DNA of 8,745 bases from Haloferacaceae archaeon (GTDB lineage Archaea; Halobacteriota; Halobacteria; Halobacteriales; Haloferacaceae): positions 1 through 8,745 of the forward strand of contig JAHENP010000353.1 in the NCBI GenBank assembly GCA_018609965.1, given 5' to 3'. A program made the position numbers and the translations under genes. The notes under the pieces are model-generated. The model had not been told where the DNA came from. It saw only the letters and a list, made by a program, of their open reading frames with translations, and made no database searches. This document shows, piece by piece, positions 1 to 6,531 of this stretch (the first letter of the stretch is position 1; every line of letters starts with the position of its first letter).

Positions 1-212
1 CCAGCTACATCAAGATACCTTTCGACCGGCCACCCGTCGCCGACCCACACCCGGGGACCCACTGGTAACATCGTTCTGAGGACACATTGCCTGTCAGATA
101 CCGCTTTCGGTTACGCGAACCGTGTCGACCGCGCCGTCGGCCGTTCGGGCTCCCGTGTGGCCGGCACGGAACGCCGACAGCCTCTGCCGACCGGCAGACC
201 GAAGGGAAAGCC

Positions 213-219
213 GAAAAAG
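213..219 (+). promoter_or_regulatory. Weak A-rich TATA-like element before the haem protein gene
   Basis: An A-rich run (gaaaaag) lies 22 to 28 nt before the ATG at 241, the right spacing for a leaderless haloarchaeal transcript. It is a poor match to a TATA consensus. The rest of 1-240 shows no convincing gene: the frame of the downstream gene is open back to base 1, but the translation is basic and Pro/Arg-rich, unlike a haloarchaeal protein. Confidence 0.3.
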
Positions 220-240
220 CCCGACGGCCCAACGTGTGGT

Positions 241-1845
241 ATGGTTGAGGCTCCACAGACGGCGGAGGGCTGGTACGCACTCCACGACTTCCGGACGGTC
301 GACTGGGACGCCTGGCGGTCGGCGTCAGAACGGGACCGCACCCAGGCGGTCGAGGACGGGGTCGCCCACCTCGAACGCCACGAACAGGTGGCCGACGCGC
401 CCGAGGGTGACTCCGGCGTGTTCAGTATCCTGGGCGACGGGGCGGACCTGTTGATCATCCACTTCCGACCGACGTTGGACGCACTCGACGCCGCCCAGCG
501 CCGGTTCGAGCAGACGGCGCTTGCGGCGTTCACCGAGCAGACCGACTCGTACGTCTCCGTCTCGGAGGTGTCCGGCTACGTCGACGACAGCTACTTCGAC
601 GAGGACAGCGAGGTCAACGAGGGGACCCGCCGGTACATCGAGTCGAAGATGGAACCGGAGATTCCGGACGACGACTACGTCTCGTTTTACCCGATGAGCA
701 AGCGCCGCCAGCCGGAGCAGAACTGGTACCAGCTCTCCTTCGAGGAACGGGCAGAGCTGATGGCGGGCCACGGCGAGGTCGGCCGAGAGTACGCCGGGAA
801 GATCAAACAGGTGATCGCCTCCTCGGTGGGGTTCGAGGCTCACGAGTGGGGGGTGACCCTGTTTGGCTCGGACCCGACGGACATCAAAGACATCGTCTAC
901 GAGATGCGGTTCGACGAGGCGTCGGCGGTGTACGGGGAGTTCGGGGAGTTCTACGTCGGCCGCCGGTTCCCGCCCGCGGACCTCCGGGCGTTTCTCGACG
1001 GCGATCCGGTCCCGGTCGCGGCCCACGACGACGCGGCGACCGTCGACACCACTGCCGACGGCACTGCGACCGCCAGCGAGGAGTCGACTGCAGACGACAG
1101 AGCGGACGCGGAGAGCGACGCCGGCGGCCCACCGCCGGGTGTCACCGGCGACGCCGGCGGCCCGCCCGCAGGCGTGACTGGCGACAGCGGCGGCCCGCCC
1201 GCAGGCGTCACCGCGGAGTCGGGTGACTCCGAGAACACGGACGGTGACGGCGACGACGCGGAGACGATCCGGGAGGCGTTGGACGATCTCGACATCTACG
1301 CGGGGACACCCCACGGTGAGGACGTGTTCGCGACGGTGTTGTACTCCGAGGCAGACACACAGGAGCTGTTCGACGAGGTGGAGGGGTTGCGCGGCAACTT
1401 CGACCACTACGGCACACACGTCAAGACCGCGGTGTACGCGGGCACAGAGACGGACCGGTCGGCGGTCGTCTCCATCTGGGACACCGCCAGCGCCGCAGAG
1501 ACCGCCGCGGGGTTCCTCTCGGAACTACCGGATGTCGTCGCCCGGGCCGGCGAGCGGGAGTCCGGCTTCGGGACGATGGGGATGTTCTACACCGTGAAGC
1601 CGGACCACCGGGAGGCGTTCGTCGACCGGTTCGCGGCCGTCGGCGAGAAGCTAGACGGGATGGACGGCCACTTCGAGACGGACCTGCTCGTGAACCACGA
1701 GGCTGACAACGACATGTTCATCGCCAGCCAGTGGCGCGCTCGCGAGGATGCGATGGCGTTTTTCGGCTCCGAGGACTTCCGTGACACCGTCGACTGGGGG
1801 CGTGAGGTGTTGGCCGACCAGCCCCGGCACGTGTTCCTCGCTTGA
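241..1845 (+). CDS. pitA: PitA-like haem protein: chlorite dismutase/HemQ-like domain fused to ABM-like domain
   Basis: A 534-residue protein in two halves. Residues 1-255 form a chlorite-dismutase-superfamily domain of HemQ (coproheme decarboxylase) type. YPMSK at 150-154 gives the Tyr and Lys that act in coproheme decarboxylation. His177 lies 27 residues after that Tyr, the spacing of the proximal haem ligand in bacterial HemQ. Position 190, where true chlorite dismutases carry a distal Arg, is Gln as in HemQ. Residues 256-345 are an acidic linker with three short repeats. Residues 346-534 look like one degenerate and one better ABM (antibiotic biosynthesis monooxygenase-like) ferredoxin-fold unit, the latter from about 444. 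Haloferax volcanii PitA has the same fusion architecture. The likely role is a late step of haem synthesis in the cytoplasm; this is inference. The ATG at 241 begins with the residues typical of the family (MVEAPQT). A GTG at 157 would add an atypical basic extension. No operon partner is evident. Confidence 0.88.
   Translation: MVEAPQTAEGWYALHDFRTVDWDAWRSASERDRTQAVEDGVAHLERHEQVADAPEGDSGVFSILGDGADLLIIHFRPTLDALDAAQRRFEQTALAAFTEQTDSYVSVSEVSGYVDDSYFDEDSEVNEGTRRYIESKMEPEIPDDDYVSFYPMSKRRQPEQNWYQLSFEERAELMAGHGEVGREYAGKIKQVIASSVGFEAHEWGVTLFGSDPTDIKDIVYEMRFDEASAVYGEFGEFYVGRRFPPADLRAFLDGDPVPVAAHDDAATVDTTADGTATASEESTADDRADAESDAGGPPPGVTGDAGGPPAGVTGDSGGPPAGVTAESGDSENTDGDGDDAETIREALDDLDIYAGTPHGEDVFATVLYSEADTQELFDEVEGLRGNFDHYGTHVKTAVYAGTETDRSAVVSIWDTASAAETAAGFLSELPDVVARAGERESGFGTMGMFYTVKPDHREAFVDRFAAVGEKLDGMDGHFETDLLVNHEADNDMFIASQWRAREDAMAFFGSEDFRDTVDWGREVLADQPRHVFLA
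1123..1221 (+). repeat. Three 33-bp in-frame tandem repeats coding a Gly-Pro linker
   Basis: Three consecutive 11-residue units of the form GGPPxGVTxxx occupy residues 295-327 of the haem protein, inside the acidic linker between its two domains. The second and third units are nearly identical in DNA as well, which points to recent duplication and probable length variation between strains. The linker is likely flexible and disordered. Confidence 0.85.
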
Positions 1846-1892
1846 GGCCGACCCGACGCTGTCGTTTATGCCTGTGAGTATCAGGGGAGAGA

Positions 1893-1900
1893 TTTTTTAT
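1893..1900 (+). promoter_or_regulatory. TATA box for the histidine kinase gene
   Basis: The sequence ttttttat stands out in GC-rich surroundings and lies 24 to 31 nt before the GTG at 1924. That places the predicted transcription start at or next to the start codon, so the mRNA is probably leaderless. No Shine-Dalgarno-like sequence is seen before the GTG, in agreement. Confidence 0.7.
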
Positions 1901-1923
1901 CGGGGGGTGACAACAGCCGGGCA

Positions 1924-3501
1924 GTGCGACCCGGACGTGCAGGCGCGGGTGCGTCCGCCGCCGACCCCGACAGACTCCAGGCGTTGTACGCGGCGACCCA
2001 GGAGTTGATGGCCGCCCGGACCCGCGAGGCGTTGTGTGACGCGGTCGTCGCGACTGCCGAGAGTGTGTTGGAGCTTCCACACGTCGCCGTCCACTTCGCG
2101 AGCGACGGCCGGCTCGCGCCGGTCGCGACGACGACTGTGGCGGCCGAGCGGTTCGACGGCGAGCCGCCGGTGTACGGCCGGACCCACCCGTTGTGGGAAG
2201 TGTACGCCGACAGCGAGACGCTTCGCGTCGCGGAGACGGACGGCTGGGACGGGCCGGTCGCGGCCGGTGTCGCGGTGCCGGTGGGTGATCACGGCGTGCT
2301 CCAGGCCGGCCGGCAGGGTGACGGCACCGTCGAGGACGCAGCCGTGGAGTTGGTGCGGTTGTTGGGGACGAACGCGGCGGTCGCGCTCGACAGACTCCGT
2401 CGGGAACACCGGCTCGACCGGCTCCACGAGGCCGCCCGCGAGCTGATGACCGCGACGGACACGGCGTCGGTGGCGGCGACCGCGACGGACACCGCCCACG
2501 AGGTGCTCGGGTTGACGATCAACGCGGTGTATCTCCGCGCCTCCGAGGCAGAGCGGCTCGTCCCCGTCGGCGTCACCGCGGAGGCGCGGACCGTCTTCGA
2601 CGACACGGTGCCGGATCTGGGCCCCGACAGCCCGGCGTGGCGGGCGTACACCGCCGGCGAACCGGAGGTGTACGACGACGCCCGAGCGGTGGCGGAGGCG
2701 ACGCCGATCCGGAGCCAACTCGTGTTGCCGTTGGGTGACCACGGGGTGTTTCTGGCGGCCGCGACCGAGCCGGGGGTGTTCGACGAGACGGATCTGTCGT
2801 TGGCGCGGGTGTTCGCCGCCAACGTGGAGGCGGCGTTGGACGCCGCCGACCGGCAGGCACGACTCCGCCGCCGGGAACGCGAACTGGAACGCCAGAACGA
2901 ACGGTTAGAGGAGTTCGCCTCCGTCGTCTCACACGACCTCCGGAACCCGTTGAACGTCGCCACCGGACAGGTGGAGCTGGCACACATTGAGGTGTCCGGC
3001 GAGACGGAACGCCGGCTCGCGGAGGCGTTGGACGCCCACGAGCAGATGGAGGCGTTGATCGAGGACCTGTTGTCGTTGGCGCGCCACGGCCGGTCGTTGG
3101 GCGAGACGGAGCCGGTCGAGGTGGCGAGTGTCGTCCGCGCGGAGTGGTCGAGCACGACCGACGAGGAGTTGACGGTGCGTGAGGGGGTCGGGGTCGTCGA
3201 CGCCGACCGGTCTCGGCTCCGAGAGCTGTTCGGCAACCTCCTGCGCAACGCCGTCGAACACGGCGGCGACCGGGTGGTGGTCGGGCCGCTCTCGGAGGGG
3301 TTCTACGTCGCCGACGACGGCCCGGGGGTCGACCGCGAGGAACGCGCCTCGGTGTTCGAACGCGGCTACACCACGACCGAGGAGGGGACGGGCTACGGGC
3401 TCGCCATCGTCTCTGACGTGGTCGCGGCACACGGCTGGGAGTTGGAACTGACCGAGAGCAAGTGGGGTGGCGCGCGGTTCGAGATCAGAACCGACGGGTG
3501 A
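1924..3501 (+). CDS. Soluble sensor histidine kinase with two tandem GAF-like domains
   Basis: A 525-residue protein. Residues 15-158 and 165-306 are two related sensory domains of GAF type. They align with each other at a spacing of about 150 residues: both begin with a similar helix (RLQALYAATQELM and RLDRLHEAARELM) and both carry PxGDHGVx near the end (119-126 and 269-276). A coiled coil (about 307-332) leads to the HisKA domain, where His337 in SHDLRNPL is the phosphoacceptor. The HATPase part has the N box near 438-442, a DDGPG motif at 464-468, and the G2 box GTGYGLAI at 488-495. There are no transmembrane segments and no receiver domain, so it should sense an intracellular signal through the GAF domains and pass phosphate to a separate, unlinked regulator. 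The GTG at 1924 is the first start in the frame after the in-frame stop of the preceding gene, and it fits the TATA box. The ligand is unknown. Confidence 0.9.
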   Translation: MRPGRAGAGASAADPDRLQALYAATQELMAARTREALCDAVVATAESVLELPHVAVHFASDGRLAPVATTTVAAERFDGEPPVYGRTHPLWEVYADSETLRVAETDGWDGPVAAGVAVPVGDHGVLQAGRQGDGTVEDAAVELVRLLGTNAAVALDRLRREHRLDRLHEAARELMTATDTASVAATATDTAHEVLGLTINAVYLRASEAERLVPVGVTAEARTVFDDTVPDLGPDSPAWRAYTAGEPEVYDDARAVAEATPIRSQLVLPLGDHGVFLAAATEPGVFDETDLSLARVFAANVEAALDAADRQARLRRRERELERQNERLEEFASVVSHDLRNPLNVATGQVELAHIEVSGETERRLAEALDAHEQMEALIEDLLSLARHGRSLGETEPVEVASVVRAEWSSTTDEELTVREGVGVVDADRSRLRELFGNLLRNAVEHGGDRVVVGPLSEGFYVADDGPGVDREERASVFERGYTTTEEGTGYGLAIVSDVVAAHGWELELTESKWGGARFEIRTDG

Positions 3502-3529
3502 ACTGTCCCGCGGGCCGGCGTCTGACAGT
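3502..3529. terminator. Possible hairpin between convergent genes
   Basis: A 6-bp inverted repeat (actgtc / gacagt) with a 16-nt GC-rich loop sits in the 45-bp gap between the stop of the kinase gene and the stop of the convergent aldo/keto reductase. The position suits a shared terminator, but there is no T-tract and the stem is short. Confidence 0.22.
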
Positions 3530-3546
3530 GCGAGCCGTCGTCGTGA

Positions 3547-4614
3547 TCAGTCGCCGGCCGCCTCGGCGGGCAACACACCCGCCTCCTGCAGGTCGCGGCC
3601 GTCGACGGACGACCGGAACTGTTCTGGACTCATCCCGTCGTCGCGGTCGATCCCGAAGTTGTCGGCGGACAACTCGGCGACGCGGGCCATCTCCTCGTCG
3701 GAGAGTGCCGGCGTCGACGGCGCACTCCCCCACTCGTCGACGTCCGCGCGGGCCCGGAACGTCGGCGTAACCGAGGCGACTTCGTCGTGGCCCAACAACC
3801 ACTGGATCGTCGCCTGGCCCATCGTCCGGGCGCCGTCGCGTTCGAGAAAGCGGATCGTCTCCAGCTTCTCCCAGCCGGTCTCGAACCACTGGTTGGGTCG
3901 GTGTGCGCGGTGGTCTCCCGTGTCGAGTTCCGTCTCTGGGGTGACCTGTTCGTTTAACAGCCCCGAGGAGTGGGGTACCCGCGCGATCAGGCTGGTGTCG
4001 GCGTCTGCCGCCCGGATCGAGTCGACGAAGTGTTGGCCGGGGGTCTGTTCGAACAGGTTGAACACGGTCTGGACCACGTCGAAGTCCAACTCGACGGCGC
4101 GGTCACCCTCCGCGAGCCAGCCGATTGACGGGCCGAGCGCCCAGCCCAGCGCGTCGAAGTAGCCGTCCTCGCGCATGTCGTACAGCGTCTCTAACACGTC
4201 GTCGGTCACCTCGTCGACGTTCGCGTTGTGGAGGTACAACACGTCGACGTACTCCATGTCCAACCGGTCGAGACTGTTCTCGACGGCCTCACGGACGTAC
4301 TCCGGGTCGAGTTCCTTCGGGAGCTCGCCGTGACCGGCCTGCGGGTTGTTGTAGAAGTCGTAGCCGACCTTGGTGGCGACGGTCACCTCCTCACGGTGTT
4401 CCCCGAGCGCCTCGCCGATCAGCTCCTCCGAGCGGCCGTGGCCGTACACGTCCCCGGTGTCGAAGAAGGACACCCCCTGATCGAGCGCGTACTGGACCAT
4501 CTCGACGGCTTCCGTCTCGGAGCGGTCGCCCCACCAGTCCGTGCCGACGACCCACGCGCCGAAGGCTACCTCGCTGACCTCGACGCCCGAGTCTCCGAGT
4601 TCGCGGTACTGCAT
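3547..4614 (-). CDS. Aldo/keto reductase
   Basis: A 355-residue NAD(P)H-dependent oxidoreductase of the AKR superfamily, full length, probably cytoplasmic. It starts with the typical MQYRELGDSGVEVSEVAFG. The catalytic tetrad is visible as Asp52 and Tyr57 (FFDTGDVYGHGRSEELIG region), Lys82 (ATKVG) and His129 (YLHN). The C-terminal part carries the SSGLL and QWLL...VASVTPTFR blocks that shape the cofactor site. It belongs to the general haloarchaeal AKR group; the substrate cannot be told. The start at 4614 is chosen because the upstream extension of the frame runs through the tRNA-Ser gene. No Shine-Dalgarno is seen. A weak TATA-like ctaag (minus strand) near 4641 would fit leaderless transcription. 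The gene is convergent with the histidine kinase. Confidence 0.92.
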   Translation of the reverse strand: MQYRELGDSGVEVSEVAFGAWVVGTDWWGDRSETEAVEMVQYALDQGVSFFDTGDVYGHGRSEELIGEALGEHREEVTVATKVGYDFYNNPQAGHGELPKELDPEYVREAVENSLDRLDMEYVDVLYLHNANVDEVTDDVLETLYDMREDGYFDALGWALGPSIGWLAEGDRAVELDFDVVQTVFNLFEQTPGQHFVDSIRAADADTSLIARVPHSSGLLNEQVTPETELDTGDHRAHRPNQWFETGWEKLETIRFLERDGARTMGQATIQWLLGHDEVASVTPTFRARADVDEWGSAPSTPALSDEEMARVAELSADNFGIDRDDGMSPEQFRSSVDGRDLQEAGVLPAEAAGD

Positions 4615-4689
4615 ACGCCGCAGTTGGTGGCGCGACCACTTAGCCACCCGGATTGTCCGCTCGCGAGACTGGTCGTCGTATGAAAGGAG

Positions 4690-4775
4690 CGCCGAGGAGG
4701 AGATTTGAACTCCTGTGTCCGGAGTGGACAGTTGATCTCGAATCAACCGCCTTGGCCAGGCTAGGCTACCTCGGC
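4690..4775 (-). tRNA. tRNA-Ser (anticodon CGA)
   Basis: On the minus strand an 86-nt class II tRNA folds fully. The acceptor stem is GCCGAGG paired with CCTCGGC, with discriminator G at 4690. The D stem is GCC/GGC. The anticodon stem is GTTGA/TCAAC around the loop TTCGAGA, giving anticodon CGA at 4738-4740, which reads UCG. A long variable arm (TGTCC/GGACA) is typical of Ser tRNAs. The T arm is AGGAG-TTCAAAT-CTCCT. CCA is not encoded and no intron is seen. Its promoter must lie in the 58 bp between 4775 and the end of the methyltransferase gene. Confidence 0.96.
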
Positions 4776-4833
4776 TCGTCTACACGTAGTGTGCGAGGGT
4801 TGTTAGTGCGTTTCGGTTCGGTGCCGACCAGAG

Positions 4834-6138
4834 TCAGTACGAGTCGAGACTCTGTTGGATCGGCACTGTGCTCGCAGAGAGATCGTAGTCCTCAAAATTA
4901 AAACCGAACTCCTGGCGGTACTCTACTCGTCTCTCTAGTGCCGACTCGGTGAACAACGCGTTCAGATTCCGTTCGATCTCCTGTACGCGCTGTCGGTCGT
5001 CGTCACGTCCGTCTTCGAGTCGGCTGACAATCGGTGAGCAGTCGTGCAACTCGGTCCCGATCCACTCACGATCCATCAACTCGGCTGCAGCGTACGTCGT
5101 CCCGGCTCCTCCGAACGGATCAAGGATACGGTCGCCTTCCTCTGTCGCCATCCCAATAACTCTGTGGAGTAGTTTGATCGACAGTTGGTTGGCGTCTCTG
5201 TTGAGGTGTTTGTCGTGACGGACTGGCGGAATATCGTCCCACACGCTGGTCAGGTTCACGCCATTCGGGTTCATTTCACTCTTATAGCCGCCGTAGTCGT
5301 TCTGTTCACCGCCGCAGTGAGGGCACGTATCGATCGGAAGTCTGTCTGGGTCGAACGTGTCCGGACTGTCACCGCGAACGAAGTACAACAACGAGTAGTG
5401 AGACGGGTACAGTCTGTTCGGAATCGGTAGTCCGAACTTCATATCCACCGCAATCCAGTCACGAAGCGTGAGACGCCTGGAGACGTAGTGTGCGAGATGG
5501 GTATTCCACTTCGGAAGATTGTACAGAAAAAAAGAGCCACCTGGCTTCAGCAGTCTCGTGATCTCGTCGATCCACTCGGTACACCACGACAGGTACGCCT
5601 CCTCCGGGCGATCGTCGTCGCTCCCCTCACCGTAGTCTTTGTCGAGGTTGAACGGGGGGTCGGCGAACACGAGATCGAATGACTCCGATTCAAGCTCTGG
5701 GAGAAGGTCACGACAGTCGACATCGTACAGTGTTCCGCTGTCTGTCTCGTACACTGGTGTGTGGCTCACAGCCGTGTCGTTCTCCGGTGAACGACCGAGT
5801 CTTCCAACTGTCGTGGCACCGTTTCCGTCGTCACCGCTCTGTCTCCCACCAATCTCCTGTCGAAGCGCACTGAGTGCACCTTCCGGGTCCGCGAGCAGTC
5901 CCTCGTGAATATCTTCCGGAAACTCTCCAGCGAGAAGCCGAACTGCTTCTGGAGAGACACCGAGCGATTCGCCGAGACTCCCGAGTTCGTCGGCCGTTGG
6001 AGGAGTCCCCGACTCGATGTCCCTCAGTGTCTCTACAGACATTTCGGCATCTGCCGCCAGGTCTCTGTCGGAGAGCCCTTGCTGTCTCCTGAGCCGCCCG
6101 ACAACATCACCGGCCGACCGAAACAGTAGTCCAGTCAC
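4834..6138 (-). CDS. HTH-fused beta-class DNA amino-methyltransferase
   Basis: A 434-residue protein with two parts. Residues 10-70 form an XRE/Cro-type helix-turn-helix (GRLRRQQGLSDRDLAADAEMS..., then IESGTPP). Residues 133-400 are an N6/N4 amino-methyltransferase. Motif IV is DPPFN (160-164) and precedes the AdoMet motif I, ILDPFGGAGTT (338-348); this order defines the beta class. DPPF favours N6-adenine over N4-cytosine, but does not prove it. CPHC (272-275) and HDKH (308-311) could form a zinc site inside or near the target-recognition region. The protein should protect host DNA from the neighbouring nuclease. The HTH suggests it also binds DNA as a regulator, as M.SsoII-type enzymes do at their own divergent promoters. 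The start is GTG at 6138, the only start preserving the HTH, with a partial Shine-Dalgarno (GAGAGGG) upstream. An orphan CTAG-type methylase is an alternative reading. Confidence 0.88.
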   Translation of the reverse strand: MTGLLFRSAGDVVGRLRRQQGLSDRDLAADAEMSVETLRDIESGTPPTADELGSLGESLGVSPEAVRLLAGEFPEDIHEGLLADPEGALSALRQEIGGRQSGDDGNGATTVGRLGRSPENDTAVSHTPVYETDSGTLYDVDCRDLLPELESESFDLVFADPPFNLDKDYGEGSDDDRPEEAYLSWCTEWIDEITRLLKPGGSFFLYNLPKWNTHLAHYVSRRLTLRDWIAVDMKFGLPIPNRLYPSHYSLLYFVRGDSPDTFDPDRLPIDTCPHCGGEQNDYGGYKSEMNPNGVNLTSVWDDIPPVRHDKHLNRDANQLSIKLLHRVIGMATEEGDRILDPFGGAGTTYAAAELMDREWIGTELHDCSPIVSRLEDGRDDDRQRVQEIERNLNALFTESALERRVEYRQEFGFNFEDYDLSASTVPIQQSLDSY

Positions 6139-6218
6139 GCTGTGTGTCCCTCTCGGTGCGGCTGTTGGGTCGCGATGTGTGAAGTACCCTCGGTCACGCC
6201 CACTATCTCTGGGTTCGG

Positions 6219-6226
6219 ATTATAAA
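6219..6226 (-). promoter_or_regulatory. TATA box for the methyltransferase gene
   Basis: On the minus strand this reads TTTATAAT. Transcription would start near 6197, giving a leader of about 58 nt before the GTG at 6138, unlike the leaderless neighbours. The TFB-binding side of this element (6227 upward) is covered by the adjoining palindrome. The same A/T block could also act on the plus strand, with a start near 6250. Confidence 0.6.
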
Positions 6227-6249
6227 CCTTTCACTAGCTAGTGAACGGT
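6226..6249. promoter_or_regulatory. 24-bp inverted repeat, candidate operator
   Basis: The core TTCACTAGCTAGTGAA (6230-6245) is a perfect 16-bp palindrome. It extends through one mismatched pair (6229/6246) to ACC/GGT arms, so 11 of 12 pairs match. It lies between the divergent methyltransferase and winged-helix genes and abuts the methyltransferase TATA box on its TFB side, so a bound dimer should block initiation. It contains two adjacent CTAG sites. Likely ligands are the HTH domain of the methyltransferase or the winged-helix protein; this is inference. Confidence 0.72.
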
Positions 6250-6265
6250 AGGTGACTCCGACACT

Positions 6266-6273
6266 GATAATTT
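6266..6273 (+). promoter_or_regulatory. TATA-like element for the winged-helix/nuclease operon
   Basis: The sequence gataattt is centred 28 nt before the ATG at 6298, the spacing expected for leaderless haloarchaeal transcription. It lies 17 bp beyond the palindrome edge at 6249, so a factor bound there could repress or activate this promoter. Confidence 0.5.
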
Positions 6274-6297
6274 CTCACACTCCCCGCACGACCGTAG

Positions 6298-6531
6298 ATG
6301 AGTCCAGAGCGAGACGACTTCAGTGGACGGTACACCGAAGAATACCCCGACAGTGAGTTCCTTCGCGTCGTCTCGACACTCAACTCTTGTTCGACGAGCG
6401 ATGTCGCCGAGCAACTCGGTTGTTCGAGTGACCTCGCGTACCGTCGACTCAGACAACTTGACGACGACGGCCGTGTGAACAGTGAGAAGATCGCTGGAAC
6501 ACTCCGCTGGTACCCCGAGGATGAGAGTTGA
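6298..6531 (+). CDS. Small winged-helix DNA-binding protein
   Basis: A 77-residue protein. After a short acidic N-terminus, residues 20-72 form a winged helix-turn-helix: a helix FLRVVSTLN, the helix STSDVAEQL, the recognition helix CSSDLAYRRLRQL, and a wing around GRVNSEKIAGTLRWYP. The fold is typical of short haloarchaeal wHTH proteins found just before effector genes. Its stop codon overlaps the start of the nuclease-like gene by 11 nt, so the two are co-transcribed and probably translationally coupled. The likely role is control of nuclease expression, analogous in position to bacterial R-M control (C) proteins, though it is winged-helix rather than XRE type. The ATG at 6298 fits the TATA-like element and no Shine-Dalgarno is needed. 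The DNA target is unknown; the palindrome at 6226-6249 is the obvious candidate. Confidence 0.82.
   Translation: MSPERDDFSGRYTEEYPDSEFLRVVSTLNSCSTSDVAEQLGCSSDLAYRRLRQLDDDGRVNSEKIAGTLRWYPEDES

Noticed and set aside
1..240. Possible upstream start or gene: the haem protein frame is open to base 1, with a GTG at 157, and a minus-strand frame is open from ATG at 71 to the left edge.
   Set aside because: The plus-strand extension is basic and Pro/Arg-rich and lacks family similarity. The minus-strand frame gives only 23 residues, with no good promoter and no recognisable content.
325..1419. Long minus-strand open frame of 364 codons opposite the haem protein, and similar long frames opposite the kinase and MoxR genes.
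   Set aside because: They are Arg/Pro/Val-rich shadows caused by high GC at third codon positions; no family motifs and no haloarchaeal acidic composition.
4615..4746. N-terminal extension of the aldo/keto reductase by 44 residues.
   Set aside because: It is translated through the tRNA-Ser gene, and the family start MQYRELGDSG lies at 4614.
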